From: Microcebus murinus
Lineage: Eukaryota > Chordata > Mammalia > Primates > Cheirogaleidae
Assembly (NCBI RefSeq): GCF_040939455.1
Contig: NC_134112.1
Coordinates: 18,750,501-18,814,500 of the forward strand
Direction: 5' to 3'
Length of the DNA: 64,000 bases
Below, piece by piece: positions 12,141 through 24,371 of this stretch; the first letter of the stretch is position 1, and the number at the start of each line of letters is the position of its first letter. A program made the translations under genes and the position numbers. Under the pieces are notes generated by a model. It saw only the letters and a program-made list of their open reading frames with translations. It was not told the origin of the DNA and did not search any database.

Positions 12141-12775
12141 TAGCCAGGGCTTGCTTGGACTGGGCCTTTTTCTTAGGAGTTTGAGGTAAATCTGCTTTGG
12201 GCTGGTAGGTCCAAGGAGCTTTGTAAATAGATTGGGATCTATAATCCTTAGGATTGGCTCATGGTCCCTAGGGCAGGCTGAGTAAATCCTATGAAATCAG
12301 GCCCCCTCCACTCCCTCTGAAGAGAATCTCACATTCTCTCCATAGGTTTCAGGAAGCTTCCAGATGCAAGAAGCTCCCACTGTTGCTTTCTGGGGTCTTC
12401 TTTAGAGCTATGTTTACTTATCTATTTATGAATTTATCTAACATCTATTAATTGTCTACTATGTACTAGACACAGGGTAAAGTGTTGATCCTACAAGAGA
12501 GAAAAAAACATGTAGAGGGTATAAGTTATACTCAGTCAAGTTTCAATTCTGTTTCATCAAATAGCGTAAAGGTCACTAAGTATGAAAATACTTAGCTGAA
12601 GGCTTGTTTATTCACAGCATTCTCATGTGTGCATGCACACACATACACAGATACACTCAAATCCCAGGGTAATATGAGAATTTGGAGAGTTACAGTAATG
12701 GGAGTTGAGGAAACAATTTCAGGGGAGTCAGAACATCACAACCAGGTGAGCTAAATGGAAGAAAAGGAGGTAGGC
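12141..12775. other. unassigned intron 1 sequence
   Basis: Contains a short degenerate CA-rich run near 12636-12655. No gene or confident repeat. Confidence 0.4.
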
Positions 12776-12779
12776 TTTG

Positions 12780-12985
12780 AAGCCAGACTGACTTGGACTC
12801 AGAGTCTCTGCTGCTTGCTAGAGGTGTGATTGGTCATAATAACCTCTCTGATCTTCTCATTTATAAAATAAGGATTAAAAACAAAACCTATATCAGGACA
12901 GTTGTGGTAGGTAGATAAGATGATGAAGGTGGAGATTTTTAGCTCAGTGCCTTGCACTTCGTAGGCATGCAATAAAAACTGGGTT
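12780..12985 (-). repeat. MIR SINE (reverse orientation)
   Basis: The series TTGAAGCCAGACTGACTTGG, TTCTCATTTATAAAATAAGG, TCAGTGCCTTGCACTTCGTA and GGCATGCAATAAAAACT is the reverse complement of MIR, nearly full length and strongly diverged. Confidence 0.8.
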
Positions 12986-13895
12986 ATCCTCTTTCTTAGT
13001 GGTATGAACTGCCTACATACATACATTTGAGGAGTGATAAATAACTCACTACCTTTTCAGAATGATGCTTGAATTCACTCTGTTCATCCTATTTGCAGTA
13101 CAGATCTACTGGAATTTCACCTAATAAGGACTCCACCTATATTACCCACCTCCCACCCCCACCCCACAGTACTGATGATGTCTTACTCAACACTATTGGT
13201 GAATCTATTGCAAAATATAGTTAGAGATTAAATGCCCCCTAGTGGTTACGTGAGGAAAAACCCCAGCCAGACGCTCAAATACTGAGTTGAAAATAAGTGT
13301 ATTTAAGATGTTTCAGTAGCTAAAGGCTGGAGTGTTCTTAGCTCAGTTACATGATTGCTGTCACATGACTGGTTGTCTTTCATTCTCAAGTTGCTCAGGC
13401 TGTGCAGTGACATCAGCACTCTGCAGATTCCAAGAATTGCAAGCTGGGATTTAGAGAGATGAACTGCAGTGTTCTCTTCATGATGCTGGTGCTGCAACAG
13501 GGCTAATACCTGGGATACAGCTCCCATGGGCCATGCTTCCAGAGCTAAAAGGATGCCCATGAGGGAAGCACTGGGTCTGGGTCACCACTCCAAGCTTAAC
13601 ATTTGTCTGGTCCACAGAAAGTGCTTAATACATATCGGTTGCATGGATAGATACATGGTTGATGACAAGTGCAAGGGTACTTATAGGGATCATTCAAATG
13701 AAAAGGTCATTTGAAATGGGGAACACTGGACTTTCAGTTACTCTAATGGAATCTGGACAAGCCAGGCTTGTCGGGAGTGGAAAATATGACTTATCCAGAT
13801 CCAAAGAATGATAATCCTCTTTTCCAGAAAGGTCCTGGAAACTGGAAGATAAAAAGTCCAAGTATCTTTAACAATTGTACAGTGAATGGGAATGA
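12986..13895. other. unassigned intron 1 sequence
   Basis: Includes a C-rich run (CCCACCCCCACCCCACAG) at about 13153-13170. The 85-codon minus-strand frame at 13303-13560 has no recognisable domain and I do not call it a gene. Confidence 0.4.
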
Positions 13896-13899
13896 AATT

Positions 13900-14200
13900 A
13901 TTTGAGTGAATCACATTAATCCAGCACCTGGCTTACTTGGTTTATAATGTATAGTAGGCGAGCAATAAATATTTGCTGTTGATCAACTGTCAGGTGCTAA
14001 GCGTCATTTGAGAAGCTTTACTTACTGCTCACTTAACCATCACAGCCTGGCCAATGAGCTATCACTGTCTTCAGTCTTATAGGTAAGGAAATGAGGCTCA
14101 GAGAAGTTACTCATCTGGGTCACTGGCTTATAAGTGATGAGTGGGATTTGAACATGGCTTTGCTTGACTGAAAAGTCCATACTCTGCTTACTGTAGTGGT
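13900..14200 (+). repeat. MIR SINE with adjoining old-repeat tail
   Basis: From about 13990: TCAGGTGCTAAGCGTCATTT, AAGGAAATGAGGCTCAGAGA, AAGTTACTCATCTGGGTCAC and GTGGGATTTGAACATGGC follow the MIR consensus in order. Just left of it, CGAGCAATAAATATTTGCTG looks like an L2 or MIR end. Confidence 0.8.
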
Positions 14201-15845
14201 TTTCTGCTCAAATTTTGGTTCAGAGAAAGTAGATTTGCTTCATTTACTTTCAATTTTCAAGTGGGAAACAAAAATCTTCATATTCCTTCTGAGCCAAAAC
14301 TTGTCTGAAGCTGGGTTTCCATGCCTTGGTCAGATTCATGACTGTCTCTCCCAGGACTGAGTGTAAAGTTAATGCATTGGATGAACAGTTGGACACGGGA
14401 ACAACATGTGGCTTCCACACAGCAGTAGCCATAAATGTCACACAAGATGTAGCTACATCATCACTCCTGGGGGTCACAAGACTTTCTGTGCCCTTCATGT
14501 TTTCAAGATTTGTTTTATGAATGTTATTTATGTGATGTTGAAGAGGAATATCTCAAACACAGAAAGGAGTTAATATCAAGACAGGGAATATCAAGTAGCG
14601 ATTCTAAGACAGGGAATGAAGTCTCAGAGAAAAGATTCAATGTCAGTTCTCAGTGAACAGGCAGAGAAGTTTTGCTGTCCTGTTACTGGATCTGTGTGGC
14701 TTCTATCATTCCAGCACCCAGGCTCTTAGGCCTACTCAAAGCCTCAAGCTTCATTAACCTGCTCAGGTGGGTGGGGAACACCACAAGCAAAGAACTGCGG
14801 TTTCCAATTCCATTGAGGATGAGTCATGGTGGAACACAGAGATGCACATGCACACAGGGGCACTAAATTTTAAGTGAAACAAGTAGGAATAGATAGCAAG
14901 CTTTGGATTCCTGAAGCTGCTCAGTTAGACTTGGAGACAGAGACACGTTACTACATTATGAGGATCTGGTGACTTCAGAGCAGTAACTGAAAACCTGTCA
15001 TTTAGGAGTTTGTCCCAGCTTCTCCCCACATCTCACTCCACCTGCTGCTTCAGAAGCACTGCTGGGTGGTTAACAACCAGCCACGGTCAACGAGGAGGCC
15101 CGGAGGTAGGACTGGGCCAGCACAGGAGGGAACCCCCTTCCTCCTTCCCTACAGCCATTTTCATCAAATGATGCCCTTTTTGAAATTCTGCCCCCCAACT
15201 CCCATAACCCAGCTGGGAGATACACTTGCAAATACAGCTGAATCATTGTCATCGCAATCACTGTTATGTATTCACCTTTTCTAACTATTTTACCTACAGC
15301 TATGGGTGTTCTATCTTGGATTACCCAAGGTAGTCTTTTCTAATATGGGATTATGAAAACATGTATGACAAGGCTTTTTAATTCATCATGATTACAAAAA
15401 AATAATAAACCTGTATAAAGCTACATATAAAGGTTGATAGTAGTGCAAGGTTTACTAACTTTGTAAGACTTTTCATATCACTTTGACAGGGGCCTAGGGC
15501 AGGGATGGAAGTGGCACTTTCTACAGGACCTCTGGACCTGTCTAGGGGCTGGCAGGACAAGCTGATGGGGCCTCCTGCGTGAAGAACAGAGAACGTGGAT
15601 GGGGCTGCAGTTGACGTTAGGCCTGCTGAGGTGAGGAGCAGGGCTGTGGACCACAGGGTCCCAACTAGTTGAGGACTAAGAGTCATTCTGTGAACTCTAG
15701 TGTGACGGAGGGGGAAACATTTACCCCAGGGGAGAGCCTTGGCGTATGCACGTTGGTGTGGAAATGATATTCAGGCCCTAAGTGGGAAACTGTCCTGGGA
15801 ATCACGGAACTGTGGACATGGTTATACTGGTTTCTAGTCTGTATA
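14201..15845. other. unassigned intron 1 sequence
   Basis: No gene, RNA or confident repeat. Open frames of up to 102 codons here (for example minus 15378-15686) are not protein-like and have no start context or neighbours to support them. Confidence 0.4.
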
Positions 15846-15849
15846 ATCA

Positions 15850-16260
15850 AGTTCAATGAACATGTTTTGAGAATCTAGTAGCAAAGTTCGACATACTTTG
15901 GGGACATAAGGAAGGCTAAGGCAAGGAGTTCCGAGTCTGATGGTAGAGGAAAGTACGTAAAGCAAAATATTCAATGTGAACATCTGTGACAGAGATGTGG
16001 AATCCCAAAGCAGAGCTTGGGGAGGGTCTTGTCGTAGTCGGCCAAGGGGTGTGTCTCAGAGAAATTGGTATGTGAGCTGAGCCTGAACAAATGAGTAGAA
16101 GTAGCCAAGCTAAGAAGTAGGGTGCCCGGCGGTAGTGTGAGTGAAGGTGAAGGGTGAGAACTACAGGTTAGTGGGGACAGATAGTGGCCATCCAGGCCCA
16201 TTAGGTGTGGTAGCAGCAGAGAAAGATTTATGATGGGAAACTGGAGATTGATCCTGAAAA
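15850..16260 (+). repeat. ancient interspersed repeat, unnamed
   Basis: TCAATGAACATGTTTTGAGA at the start, then a GGAGGGTCTTG block, then GAGCTGAGCCTGAACAAATG with AGTAGAAGTAGCC. These are the elements of a common, old mammalian repeat whose later part reads roughly 'type of aggregate, gag-ctgag-cctgaa'. It contains the 59-bp block 16009-16067 that reappears inverted at 18801-18859. Confidence 0.4.
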
Positions 16261-18250
16261 CCAAACCACTTATTTAAAAAACGGGACAAGGTCCGGGACC
16301 TGCGTCATGATCCAGAGTTAGAAGGACTTGCTGCCAAGGGGAAAGATTCTTGTCCATCTGGGGTCTTCTTCAATTGCCTTCATTGTCTGTATGGCCTGTG
16401 CCCTACCTCTCAATACACTGTCACAGGTGACAGAACATAATGTTAGCACCTTTAGACTGGGACTGGGCAGGAAAGCCATTCAATGGACCTTGGATTATTG
16501 CCTAACACATTATTTCTTAGTTTAGTCTTCAGGACACGCTGAATAAATTGCATTAGCCATTTCTGCTCTGGCTGGGAACGGTCAGTTATTGTTCTGGAAT
16601 GTTTTATAGTCAGTGCTGTGGGTCAGAGATCATGTTTTATTAACAAAGCTAATCTCCCTCTGCCTAATTGTTCTCATTTCAATCAGGGCTTGGCAGGTGA
16701 GACCGCATTGACATTACTGTCTGATTCAGCTTTCTGGTTACTAGTGAATCCATGGATCTCACCAGAAACAGAAATACTAATGGTCTGCATTCATTTTCAT
16801 GTGAATCCTTTCTTGCTATTCTTTCTTGGATCACAAGAGGACTTCCAGATTAACCACAAATAAGATGTATTGAAAGCTTTGAAACAATTAAATTCTGGGA
16901 TTCCATCTGAATTCCCATAATATACCAAACCACAGATGGTAGAAATCATCTGAAAACCCACCGGGCTTCAGGTCTATGTAGTAATTAATATTTGCTGAGT
17001 AAACGAATGAAATGTCTGCTATGTACCAAGAACTAAGATTAACATTTAAATTGCTATTTAAGCTCTGGACTCTTGAAATATGGAAAACTACCATTTGGGT
17101 AAATTAGGTCCAAATTTCTACAATGTAGTAGAAACCAAAGTGATTACCATGTAATAAAAATACCAAGGAAGTATTGCTCCTGATGACCTGCATAATTTAA
17201 AAAAAAACAAAACCTGCAAGAATTTGTTTTCTGTCCTAGTGAAGCTAACCAACAGCATGTGAGAACTTTCCCCTGGGGGCCCACCTCGGCTCAGACTCTG
17301 ATATTTCCGGTCCATCCAGAAGGCTCAAAATCAAGTAGATAAAAGAAAGCAGAAAGAGTTGAGGCGTGGAAGAGCAGAAGCAGATGTAAGCACCTGGAGC
17401 TGAACATCCTGGGAGGTGATGGCAGGTAGGAGAGAGAAGCATGAGAGAGGTACAGTAGGAAGATTCCTGGGACAACATCCTAAATTGCTACTCTTAGAAA
17501 CTTTGTTTTCTCTGCAACTAAGTTGGGTGGCTGGTCAGCAAGATTTAGAAGGCTAATGAGTTAGTGTGCACCCAATTCATACAGCTGGTCATCTGCCTTG
17601 GTTTTCATTTGTCCTCTCCTTTCCTTGCCTGCATTTCTGGGCCCACCATGTGCTGTCTGTGTCATGCAAGTCCCCTGCCTGGGGTCAGACATTCCTTCTT
17701 CCAGCTTTCATCAGCCACTCCATGGAAACCCAGTTGAGGTCTGTAGATGCAGCTGCCTGTCTGACTCGGAGTATTATGCTGATCCTAGTCTCTTGGATTT
17801 TGGTGGATCCCTGGTTACCCAGGGCCAGGTTGATGCTCTAGCCTGATGCCCACCTCTGTCTGATCCATCTTCCTGCTTTTGTCCACTTGACATGGAAGTC
17901 CATGCACACTCAATGCTTCAGCCCATCCCAGTGATGGTAGAAAAACAGCAGGTGATTGGAAAAATGGGTTTTCCCCAAAGGATAGAATTCATATGTTGCA
18001 TGTCTAATCCAAGAGCCACTACCAAGATCTCAACTGGTGTTTGAGGCATGAAAAAATAATAAGGGTCAGGGGAGTTGATATGAGAGACAGGAGAAAGAAA
18101 TGAAATGGGAAAATCAAGTCTGGGTTCATATTTTTGGACTATTAAGTAGTGTGTGAACTCATCCTCTCTGAGCCTCACTTTTCTTCTAAGAGTTTTAGGA
18201 GTCCCAGTAAATGGCTACTGAGCACCAATATCCTTTGCCTTTCCCAGAGG
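16261..18250. other. unassigned intron 1 sequence
   Basis: I recognise no gene or confident repeat. Minor open frames on both strands between 17245 and 18178 overlap one another and lack any domain. Confidence 0.4.
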
Positions 18251-18254
18251 GAGA

Positions 18255-18625
18255 ATTATATTGTAAGGGAAAAATTCTACACTCTCCTCCTAATAATAAC
18301 AGGATTAAGTAACTATAGAAAAAAAGAAACCACTGGACTAAACCTTGCCCTTATGCAACCTTTGTAACTTCTCTTTTACAATAGCAGAACTGCCAAATGG
18401 CATGGATAAGCAACTTTTGTAGCCCTTACCTCATACAAGCCTTGTAACTATTTTTTTCTTCTGTAACCACCAACTTCCTCATAACAAAGCATATAAAAAC
18501 AGCATATTATTAACCCCATTTGCTCAGAATTTGGAGGTGAGACCCCCTCTGAGCCCAGGTGTAATAAAAAGCCTGTTTTGCAGCACTCTAGTGTGACTTT
18601 CTGTTTGTTTCCTGGTCCTGTTTGC
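18255..18625 (+). mobile_element. endogenous retrovirus LTR fragment
   Basis: The right half has LTR anatomy: TATAAAA at 18492-18498, GAGACCCCCTCTGAGCCCAG, the AATAAA signal at 18563-18568, then GCCTGTTTTGCAGCACTC and a GTTTGTTTCCTGG end. The U3 region to its left is weakly defined, so the left border is a guess. No internal viral genes are present. Confidence 0.55.
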
Positions 18626-18659
18626 TGTAACAATATAATTATATTTTTTGCCCTATTGA

Positions 18660-19110
18660 TATCAGACTTGACCATGAACTTATTTTTGGCAAGTGAGTTG
18701 TGAGTGGTAGTAATATGTGTCATTTCTGGAAAGAAGATATGAGAGCCAGGGCAAGTTTTGTTATTCTCTCTCTCTTCTTCCCTCCTGAAATTGTGTATCT
18801 CAATTTCTCTGAGATACACCCCTTGGCCGACTATGACAAGATCCTCCCCAAGCTCTGCTCCTGTCCCGAAGCTCCTGTCTTTATGGACCATAATTTCTAA
18901 AAACTATGAGATAGCTTCCTCCTTGAGGAAGCCTGTATTGAGACAGAGTTACCATTGGTCTGAATCCCTGAGAGAACAGAACAAGCCAAGGCCCCTTCTT
19001 AACCTGTGATGGACATGGGACAGGAGCAGGAAATAAACATTGAAGCATAATGGTTTTAACTCCAGGAGAATACCCAGTTATTTGTCACCTCAGCATAACC
19101 CAACTTAACT
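18660..19110 (+). repeat. ancient interspersed repeat split by a composite insertion
   Basis: The left arm (GGCAAGTGAGTTGTGAGTGG, TAATATGTGTCATTTCTGG, GAGAGCCAGGGCAAG) and right arm (ACCTGTGATGGACATGGGA, AGGAGCAGGAAATAAACATT, TTTGTCACCTCAGCATAACC) look like successive parts of one old repeat. The 114 bp at 18801-18914 do not belong to it and appear to have been added later. Confidence 0.45.
18801..18914. repeat. composite templated insertion (inverted plus direct local copies)
   Basis: The first 59 bp (18801-18859) are the reverse complement of 16009-16067 with three C/T differences. After a 7-bp junction, 48 bp (18867-18914) are identical to 21937-21984 in the same orientation. The sources are 2.7 kb to the left and 3.0 kb to the right. 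The opposite orientations rule out a simple collinear repeat copy. Confidence 0.75.
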
Positions 19111-20145
19111 GGATTCATGAGGTAGTCAATCAAATAATCAATGGAAAAGACTAAGTGGCTGCACAGAGCTAGCATTCAATAAATTATTTTAAGTTTTATT
19201 TTCAGCCAATAGTTTCTGTGTTCTTGAATACACTTTGCACGTTTACATAACTTTGGCCAAAAATTCTCAAATGGGACTAAATATGTTGGAAAAGGAATCA
19301 AATATATTCTTAGTCATAAGAATATCTTCTATTTGCATGTATTGCTATCTGTTGCCAAGGGTTATAGTCTACAATAATAGACAAAAGAAGGGAAACCTAC
19401 ATTTGAGCACTTGCAATGTTTCTTTTCATTTTTTTTAAATCAAACTACGACTTGCGAGTGACGTCCCTTGAATAAACACTTCGATTCAATCTCTGTATGT
19501 GAACGGAATTCTGAGTGCTTTGGGGAGACCTCTTGTCTGATTCAGAGGCCTGAGTGAATCGTGGGTCCGGCCTAGCAGAAGAGTTATAGCTTCTTCAAGG
19601 AACTCCAAGAATCTTCTAGACCCCATATGACCTTCACTATGTCATGCCAGGGGAGCTCAGGAGAATAGGAGTTTATTTACATTTGGCAAAGACCTCTTTT
19701 AAAACGCAAACAGCCATGGAAAGTTAGGGGGACTAAGGTGAGAGACACTGCAGGATGGAAGTGGTTTACTCAGAATGGTTTTAATGCTAACACTCGGAAT
19801 TGGTTTATCAAGGAAAAAAGTTAAGATGAGATAAAAGAGGAACTAGGGGAAAGAGAAAAAAGTTTTTTAAAAAACATAGCATGCGAGGAGGTCCCAGCTG
19901 AATACCCTGGTGGGGAGGAGGGCAGGCAGAGGAGGTGGGGAAAGAGAGGCTGTGGGAGGGCAGGGAGTCTTACTCTGGGTTCTTATGCATTGTGTTGAGG
20001 TTATGCTTGCTTCTTATTCCTCCCCAACTTTCTACTCCTGCCTGTAGGAGAACTTTCTTTTTCCTTTCGAAAATGGAACTCAGAAGGGGGAGGAGTCCCA
20101 GGAAGTTTCTGCTTTATTCACCTTTAGCAATGGGCGATTAGTCTG
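19111..20145. other. unassigned intron 1 sequence
   Basis: Becomes purine-rich (G and A) from about 19830. No gene or RNA is recognised. Confidence 0.4.
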
Positions 20146-20149
20146 GGCG

Positions 20150-20430
20150 GCTGGAGAATCTGAGAAGGTGAAGAGTCTGGGAGTGTGGAGTATCTGAGAA
20201 GATGAAGAGTCTGGGAATGTGGAGTATCTGAGAAGATGAAGAATCTGGGAGTGTGGAGTATCTGAGAAGATGAAGAGTCTGCAAAGGTGGACAATCAGGG
20301 TATATGGAGAAGCTAGGAGGCTGGAGAATCTTGGAGGGTAGAGTATCTGGGAAGAGGGAGAGTCTGGAAAGATTGTGGGTGGATGGAGAAGCTGGGAGGG
20401 TGGAGAAGCTGGCCGGACAGAGAAGCTGTG
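20150..20430 (+). repeat. purine-rich minisatellite, 34-bp unit of two 17-bp halves
   Basis: The clearest copies begin GTGGAGTATCTGAGAAG at 20185, 20219 and 20253, exactly 34 bp apart, each followed by ATGAAGAGTCTGGGA-like sequence, a diverged 17-bp half. Degenerate copies extend to about 20430 (GGAGAAGCTGGGAGG units). A 126-codon minus-strand frame runs through it, but the 34-bp period breaks frame on each copy, so the frame is an artefact of a purine-rich strand lacking stops. Confidence 0.85.
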
Positions 20431-21185
20431 AGGTTGGGGTTTGAGAAGGAGGGGCATCACTCCTCTACCTCCCTCCTGCTCTGGGCTCTGAGAGGACCCT
20501 CACAGGGGATGAGTGAGCAGAACTTCTCCATGTCTACCTCCCTTCTTCTCTCTCCCACAACTTTGCCTCCCACATGAGAACTGGCTTCCCTCCTACTTCC
20601 CCATCCAGGGAGGGTGGTTGTCATTTTTCTGCACCGGGAGCAGAGCTGCCTGGGACCAGAGCAGCTGCGTGATGTGCTCAGGCTCCCAAAGCATGATACT
20701 GGCTGCTGGGTCCAGAGCACATGTCTCTAACTCACACTTATTTTGATTGTTTTAAATGCCAGGAAAGGATGAGATTCCTTATGCTTTTTGAAGGGGAATA
20801 AAAAATGCTCTGTTGGATTGCATAATCCAAATAATCTAATGGTTGGGTATTTTTTTTGAGGGCTTTTAGTATTTTTTCATAAAATTACAAAAATGCATGG
20901 CATTGTTATTATCTAGAATGTGGAGAATCATCTGAAAAAGTAAGGCTCTTTTTCTTTAGGGAGTGGGAGAGACTTTTCTTTTTCTTGGTTATTCAGAAAC
21001 ATAAAATCTAGTGTTAATCAATGTTTATAAGAATCTATTTAACTCCTCTGTAATCTAGGTAACAACAGCACGAGAAACACGGGCAGAGCCAACCTCTGCA
21101 CTGCCCATATAACTGAAATGTTCATCTGACTTTCCGTGGGCCACTTTTTAAGGCCTTGGCTTAAAATACTCTTAACATTGTATTA
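20431..21185. other. unassigned intron 1 sequence
   Basis: Nothing recognised. The overlapping short frames at 20457-20746 lie on both strands and are not supported. Confidence 0.4.
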
Positions 21186-21189
21186 CACT

Positions 21190-21620
21190 TAGTATTCGTA
21201 TCACTTAGGAAAATATTCAGCACAAAATAAAAGAAAGTCCACTCAATCGTGGCTTAAACAAATAATTTTTCTCATATAATAAGAAATCTGAAGATAGATT
21301 TCTGCCAACCTCAATTCACGGAGGTTACCTTGGCTTTTCTCTTGTGGTCACAAAATAGCTTCTGTAGCACCATGCATTGCATCTGAGTTCAAATGGAAGG
21401 AAGGGTGGGCGTTAAAATGCCAGCTATGTCTTTCTCCTTTCATCAGCAAAGGAAAAACATCTATCAGAAATCTCAGAGACTTCCTTAAGTTTCCCAAACT
21501 CTGCTACCTTTAACTGCAAGGGAGACTAGGAGAGTCAGTATTTAGCTGGGAAAGTGAGAAAGGGATTGAGATCAACTAACTTTTGGGTCAAGCAAACAAC
21601 ATCACTGGTTATTAAGAATC
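21190..21620. repeat. possible ancient interspersed repeat
   Basis: The series CCACTCAATCGTGGCTTAAACA, a CTCATATAA block, and a TTTCTCCTTTCATCAGCAAAGG section resembles a widespread old mammalian DNA-transposon-like repeat. A similar series occurs at 51300-52100. Family not assigned. Confidence 0.35.
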
Positions 21621-21879
21621 CATTCCCTCTCCTTTTCCCTTCTCCAGGCTCATCTAGTGCCTCATTTCACCAATGCCATTGCCGTTTCCTAAAATTCAGT
21701 AGCATTGTCGTTATTCTTTACTGGTACTAAATAAAATATAGTAAAGATTCATGGTGAATGATGCATACTTGTAAAGTGGGAAATGTTCTTAGAACTATGT
21801 CCTGAATTCTTTGTCAGTTTATGCCTATCTGAGTGCTAAGTCTGTAGTAGGATTCATTCACTCTCCACGGCTCTGTGAC

Positions 21880-22200
21880 AGTCCAGTCTGGGCAGGACAT
21901 GGTTACCGGAACTGGGCACATGGCAGTGGAACAAGGCGAAGCTCCTGTCTTTATGGACCATAATTTCTAAAAACTATGAGATAGACAGCACACGCATAAA
22001 CATATCATATAATGCCATGCAAGTGTTATAAGGCAAGATAGACCCTGAGGGAGGCTAGAGAGTGATGATGGGCCTGTTGCCATTCTTGATGGCTGGATCG
22101 AAGAAGACCCTCGAGAAAGTGACAGTTGAGCAGAGACCCAAGTGAGGCCTTTGTCACTTTGCCCCTTTTGCGCCACACTTGTTGCTCTTGGGGATTTATC
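21880..22200 (+). repeat. ancient interspersed repeat, unnamed
   Basis: GGAACAAGGCGAAGCTCCTG, TCTTTATGGACC, AGTGTTATAAGGCAAGATAG, AGAGAGTGATGATGGGCC and GACAGTTGAGCAGAGACCC are consecutive blocks of an old repeat, probably the same family as the one at 15850-16260. It holds the 48-bp block 21937-21984 copied exactly at 18867-18914. Confidence 0.45.
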
Positions 22201-22339
22201 CATCTTTAATTCTGTACTAATGACTTCTAAATCTACATCCCATTTCAGGTTCTCCTGGGGCTTCGGCTATACTGTCACTATGCTGTCACTTGAGATCTAC
22301 GATTTAAACTGAAACATGCTTTGCTGAAAATTAAACTCA

Positions 22340-23860
22340 TGATATAAATCCCTATGTAATTATTTTTTTAATTAAGGTATAATTTATAAAGAGGAAAATC
22401 CACCCTTTTAATGCACCATTCTATGAGTTTTGACAAATGTAACCATCATTACAATTAAGACATAGAACAGTTCCACCATTCAAAAAGATTTCCCTGTGTC
22501 CATTGGTAGTCACCCTGTCCTCTTTGCCCAGCTCATGGCATTAATTGATTTGTTATTATTGTTAGAGTTTTGTGTTTTTGAGAATATAATACTAATGAAA
22601 TCCTTATGGTAAGTAGCAACTGAGTCTGGCTCCTTTCACTTAGCATAATGCATTTGAAATTCATCCATGCTGTTGTATAATCTGGAAGTATATTTCTTTT
22701 TCTTTGCTGAATAATATTCCATTATGTGGATGTACTAATTTGTTTATCTATTTTCCAGCTGAGAAATGTTTGTGTTTTTTGTTGTTGTTGTTTTCAGTTT
22801 TTGGCAATTTCAAATGAAGCCACAATAAATATTAATGTGCAGCCTTTTGTGTTTTATTTCCCTTGGGCAGGTACCTAGGAGTAGGATTTCTAGGTTGTAT
22901 AGTAAATGTATGTTTAACTTTATAAGAAAATAGCAAATAGTTTTCCAAAATGTCTTTACCATTTTGGCTTGCCATCAACAATGTATAATTGCTCTAGTAC
23001 CTCCACGTTCTTACGGATACTTGGTATTATCCGTATTGTTTTTTATTTTAGCCATTTTAATAAATGTGTGGTGGCATCTCATTGTGTTTTTATTTAGCAT
23101 TTCTCTAGTGATTAATGATGCTGAGCATCTTTTCATGTGCTTATCTGCCATCTGTGTATCTTCTTTGGTGATATGTCTGTTCAAATCCTTTGCTATTTTT
23201 AAAAATTGGGTTGATTGCTTTCTTTTTATTCAGCTTTAAGAAGTTTTATATGTTTGGATACAAATTCTTTATTAGATATGGGATTTATAGATATTTTCTC
23301 CTAGTATGGAACTTACCTTTTTATTCTCTTAATAGCATCTTTCAAAGAACAGAAGTTCTTAATTTTAAAGAAATCCAAATTATCAAAATTTTCCTTTAGG
23401 GATTGTGCTTTTAATGGTGTATGTAAGAAACTTTGGTCCAAACCAAGATCACAAAGACTTTCTCCTATATTTTCTTTATATTAGATTTTCCCTTAGGTTT
23501 ATGGTCCATTTGGGATTAATTTTATAGGGTTGAAGGTATGGGTTGGGGTTCACTTTTTACATGTGACTATCCACTTGTTCCAGCACCATTTTTCCTTTTC
23601 TCCATTGAATTGCCTTTATACCTTTGTCAAAAATCAATTGACCATATATGTTTGGGGGGCTATTTCTGGGCTCTTTCTTCTGCTCTATTGATCTGGACAT
23701 CTGTCCTCTCCCCAATACTACCCTGTACTTTTATAGTAAGACCGTAGACCAGGTAGTATGAGTTCTCCAACTTTATTCTTGTTCAGAATTATTGTGGATA
23801 TTCAATTTCCTTTGTCTGTCTAAATAAATTGTAGAATCAACTTATCAATTTTTGACCTTC
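22340..23860 (-). repeat. L1M element, 3' half
   Basis: Seen from the plus strand, 3'-UTR blocks (TAATTAAGGTATAATTTATA, CCACCCTTTTAATGCACC, CACTTAGCATAATGCATTTG) lead into the ORF2 end (GATGCTGAGCATCTTTTCAT, GTGTATCTTCTTTGGTG, TATTTCTGGGCTCTTTCTTC). Frames are broken throughout. The element is on the same strand as NPSR1. Confidence 0.85.
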
Positions 23861-24360
23861 ATCTCTTTTCCTTCTCTGCCTCTGCCAATCTCTCATGATT
23901 CCCCAGCCCCACATGTGGTCCCACATGACACCCGGTGCTTCTTCCTCCGTCTTGGACAATCTTGGCTGATTGGACACCCAACCTCTAACACTGATCATCA
24001 CAATTGACCTCCCTTCCCCAGCATATTCTCCCCCAAATCCACCCAGCAACCTGATTAATCTCTCTAAAATCATAATTTTGAACAGTTAACATCTTCTGCT
24101 AATAATACTTCAAAGATTTCTTCTTGCATATAAGAAAAAAAAACATATTTTTTAGTCTGGTGGTCCACTTGGTTCTTTTGGGTTTTTTTTTTAACTTTTC
24201 TAACTCTTTTACCTAAACCCTAAACTTTATTCCAACTATGTAGGTCAACTTAATGTTCTATGCAGAAATCCTTTTTCTTTACATTTATTTATACCTCTCC
24301 CTACCCCATCCCCCATCTTTTCTTCTTCTATCTAAATGACTACATCTTCTTCATTTGTAT
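23861..24360. other. unassigned intron 1 sequence
   Basis: A CT-rich stretch with no recognised feature. The 78-codon minus frame 23837-24073 is not protein-like. Confidence 0.4.
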
Positions 24361-24371
24361 TATAAGTAATT

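Noticed and set aside
20080..20460. 126-codon minus-strand frame, Pro/Ser/Phe-rich
   Set aside because: It is the translation of a 34-bp minisatellite. The period is not a multiple of three, so the peptide repeat shifts frame on each copy, and no start context or splice partner exists.
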